Origin: UBA1172 sp049889655
Lineage (GTDB): Bacteria > Pseudomonadota > Alphaproteobacteria > Puniceispirillales > UBA1172
Direction: 5' to 3'
Length of the DNA stretch: 6,240 nucleotides
Assembly: GCA_049889655.1 (NCBI GenBank)
Contig: JBMHCY010000055.1
Span: forward strand, 1-6,240
Shown: piece after piece, positions 5,337 to 6,240 of the stretch
Layout: each line of letters opens with the position of its first letter
How positions within the stretch are numbered: the stretch's first letter is position 1
The notes under the pieces: model-generated
What the model saw: the letters and a program-made list of their open reading frames with translations, nothing else
Told to the model about the DNA's origin: nothing
Database searches by the model: none
Program-made: the position numbers and the translations under genes

Positions 5337-6240
5337 TCAGAGCCATTCCTTGAGGTTGGCTTCCGCATCGGCAGCAACTTCCCTGGGCAGCGATTTGCCT
5401 GCCTCGATCAACCGCTTGCCGATCATATACGCCCGCGGGTCGCCCATGGCATCAACAGCAATCAGCTCATCCCCGGCATAATACCAGATGGAAACGCTGC
5501 CTTCCTTGGCCCCGGGGCGGGTGACCGTATCATCATACCCGCGATTGAACCCGGCGATCTGCAGGGTCAGGTCATACTGATCCGACCAGAACCATGGCTT
5601 CGGCTGATACGGGGTTTCTTCACCCGCCAGATTGGCAGCGACGATTTCACCCTGATTGATGGCGTTGCCGACACTTTCAAGCCGGGTTGGCTCCCCCCGG
5701 TAATCGAACCGTGTGCAATCACCGGCCGCATAGATGGCAGGGTCACTCGTCCGGCAACAGGCATCGACAACGATCCCCTGATCACAATCGAGCCCGGCTT
5801 CGGCTGCCAGCGTGTCATTGGCGATAATGCCGATCCCGGCGATGATAAAATCAGCCTCTTCGGTGGTGCCGTCTGCCATCAGTGCCCCGGTGACACGGCC
5901 GCCGTCGGTCAGAATTTTTTCAACACCGATCCCTTCGCGGATAACCGCCCCATGCTTTTGGTGCAGGTTGCGGATATGATCCGCGGTTGCGGGGCTTGCA
6001 ACACGCCCGAGGATGCGCGGGGCGGCTTCGATAACCGTGACTTCCAGCCCCAGTTTGCGTGCAATGGAAGCCGCCTCAAGACCGATATAGCCGCCACCGA
6101 TCACCAGCAACCGACGCCCGGCGCTGAATTCATCCCGCATGGCATCAATATCGGCAAGACCGCGCAGGGTATAGAGCCCGGCAGGCTCACCTTCAACCCC
6201 GGGCAGTGGCCGGGCGCGGGCACCGGTGGCCAGCACCAGC
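5337..6240 (-). CDS. NADH:ferredoxin reductase, FAD-dependent (rhodocoxin/putidaredoxin reductase type), partial at the window edge
   Basis: This is the C-terminal 300 residues of a flavoprotein that passes electrons from NADH through FAD to a [2Fe-2S] ferredoxin, typically feeding a cytochrome P450 or a Rieske-type oxygenase. The start lies beyond base 6240; the family is usually about 400 residues, so roughly 100 are missing, including the first FAD GxGxxG motif. Counting from the first visible Val: LATGAR (2-7) is the FAD-domain motif. LLVIGGGYIGLEAA (43-56) is the NAD-binding loop, with an acidic residue, Glu70, ending the second strand, which favours NADH over NADPH. DPAIYAAGDC (165-174) is the C-terminal FAD-binding motif, followed by RLESVGNAINQG (185-196). 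PWFWSDQYDLTLQIAG (214-229) and the rest form the Reductase_C dimer-like domain. The fragment is intact with no frameshift. Its ferredoxin and oxygenase partners are not in the window. It ends 84 bp upstream of the secreted-protein operon on the same strand, but nothing links the functions. Confidence 0.93.
   Translation of the reverse strand, partial: LVLATGARARPLPGVEGEPAGLYTLRGLADIDAMRDEFSAGRRLLVIGGGYIGLEAASIARKLGLEVTVIEAAPRILGRVASPATADHIRNLHQKHGAVIREGIGVEKILTDGGRVTGALMADGTTEEADFIIAGIGIIANDTLAAEAGLDCDQGIVVDACCRTSDPAIYAAGDCTRFDYRGEPTRLESVGNAINQGEIVAANLAGEETPYQPKPWFWSDQYDLTLQIAGFNRGYDDTVTRPGAKEGSVSIWYYAGDELIAVDAMGDPRAYMIGKRLIEAGKSLPREVAADAEANLKEWL

Overview
The window reads as a stretch of chromosome from a Gram-negative bacterium, most likely an alphaproteobacterium. 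This rests on the mid-50s GC by eye, family III CoA-transferase and NMT1/THI5-like genes lying together, a rhodocoxin/putidaredoxin-type ferredoxin reductase, and Sec signal peptides. It is an inference from gene content and style, not from a marker gene. No rRNA, tRNA, CRISPR array, transposase or phage gene was seen.

Left part (1-2487, plus strand): a catabolic or uptake-like cluster. It starts with an SsuA/THI5-like substrate-binding-fold protein without a signal peptide (24-905). A 380-bp gap follows, holding a strong GAAA-capped RNA hairpin and a short open frame with a Rossmann GxGxxG motif, which looks like the remains of a 3-hydroxyisobutyrate/6-phosphogluconate-type dehydrogenase. 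A complete CaiB/BaiF family III CoA-transferase (1288-2487) comes next. Together these suggest an organic-acid or CoA-thioester pathway whose dehydrogenase has decayed. The substrate cannot be read from the sequence.

Middle part (2490-5252, minus strand): two exported proteins of no recognised family, 18 bp apart and apparently one operon with a consensus TATAAT just upstream. The first is a 789-residue acidic, lysine-poor, Ser/Asn/Asp-rich protein built of about three and a half diverged units of roughly 200 residues. It has exactly ten cysteines in five local pairs. The second is a 124-residue precursor of a small, probably beta-rich protein with one cysteine pair. This operon converges on the CoA-transferase with only 2 bp between the stop codons and is the best candidate here for an undescribed system.

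Right part (5337-6240, minus strand): the C-terminal three quarters of an NADH-dependent FAD ferredoxin reductase, cut by the window edge. It lies upstream of the secreted-protein operon in the same direction, but the separate promoter suggests independent transcription.
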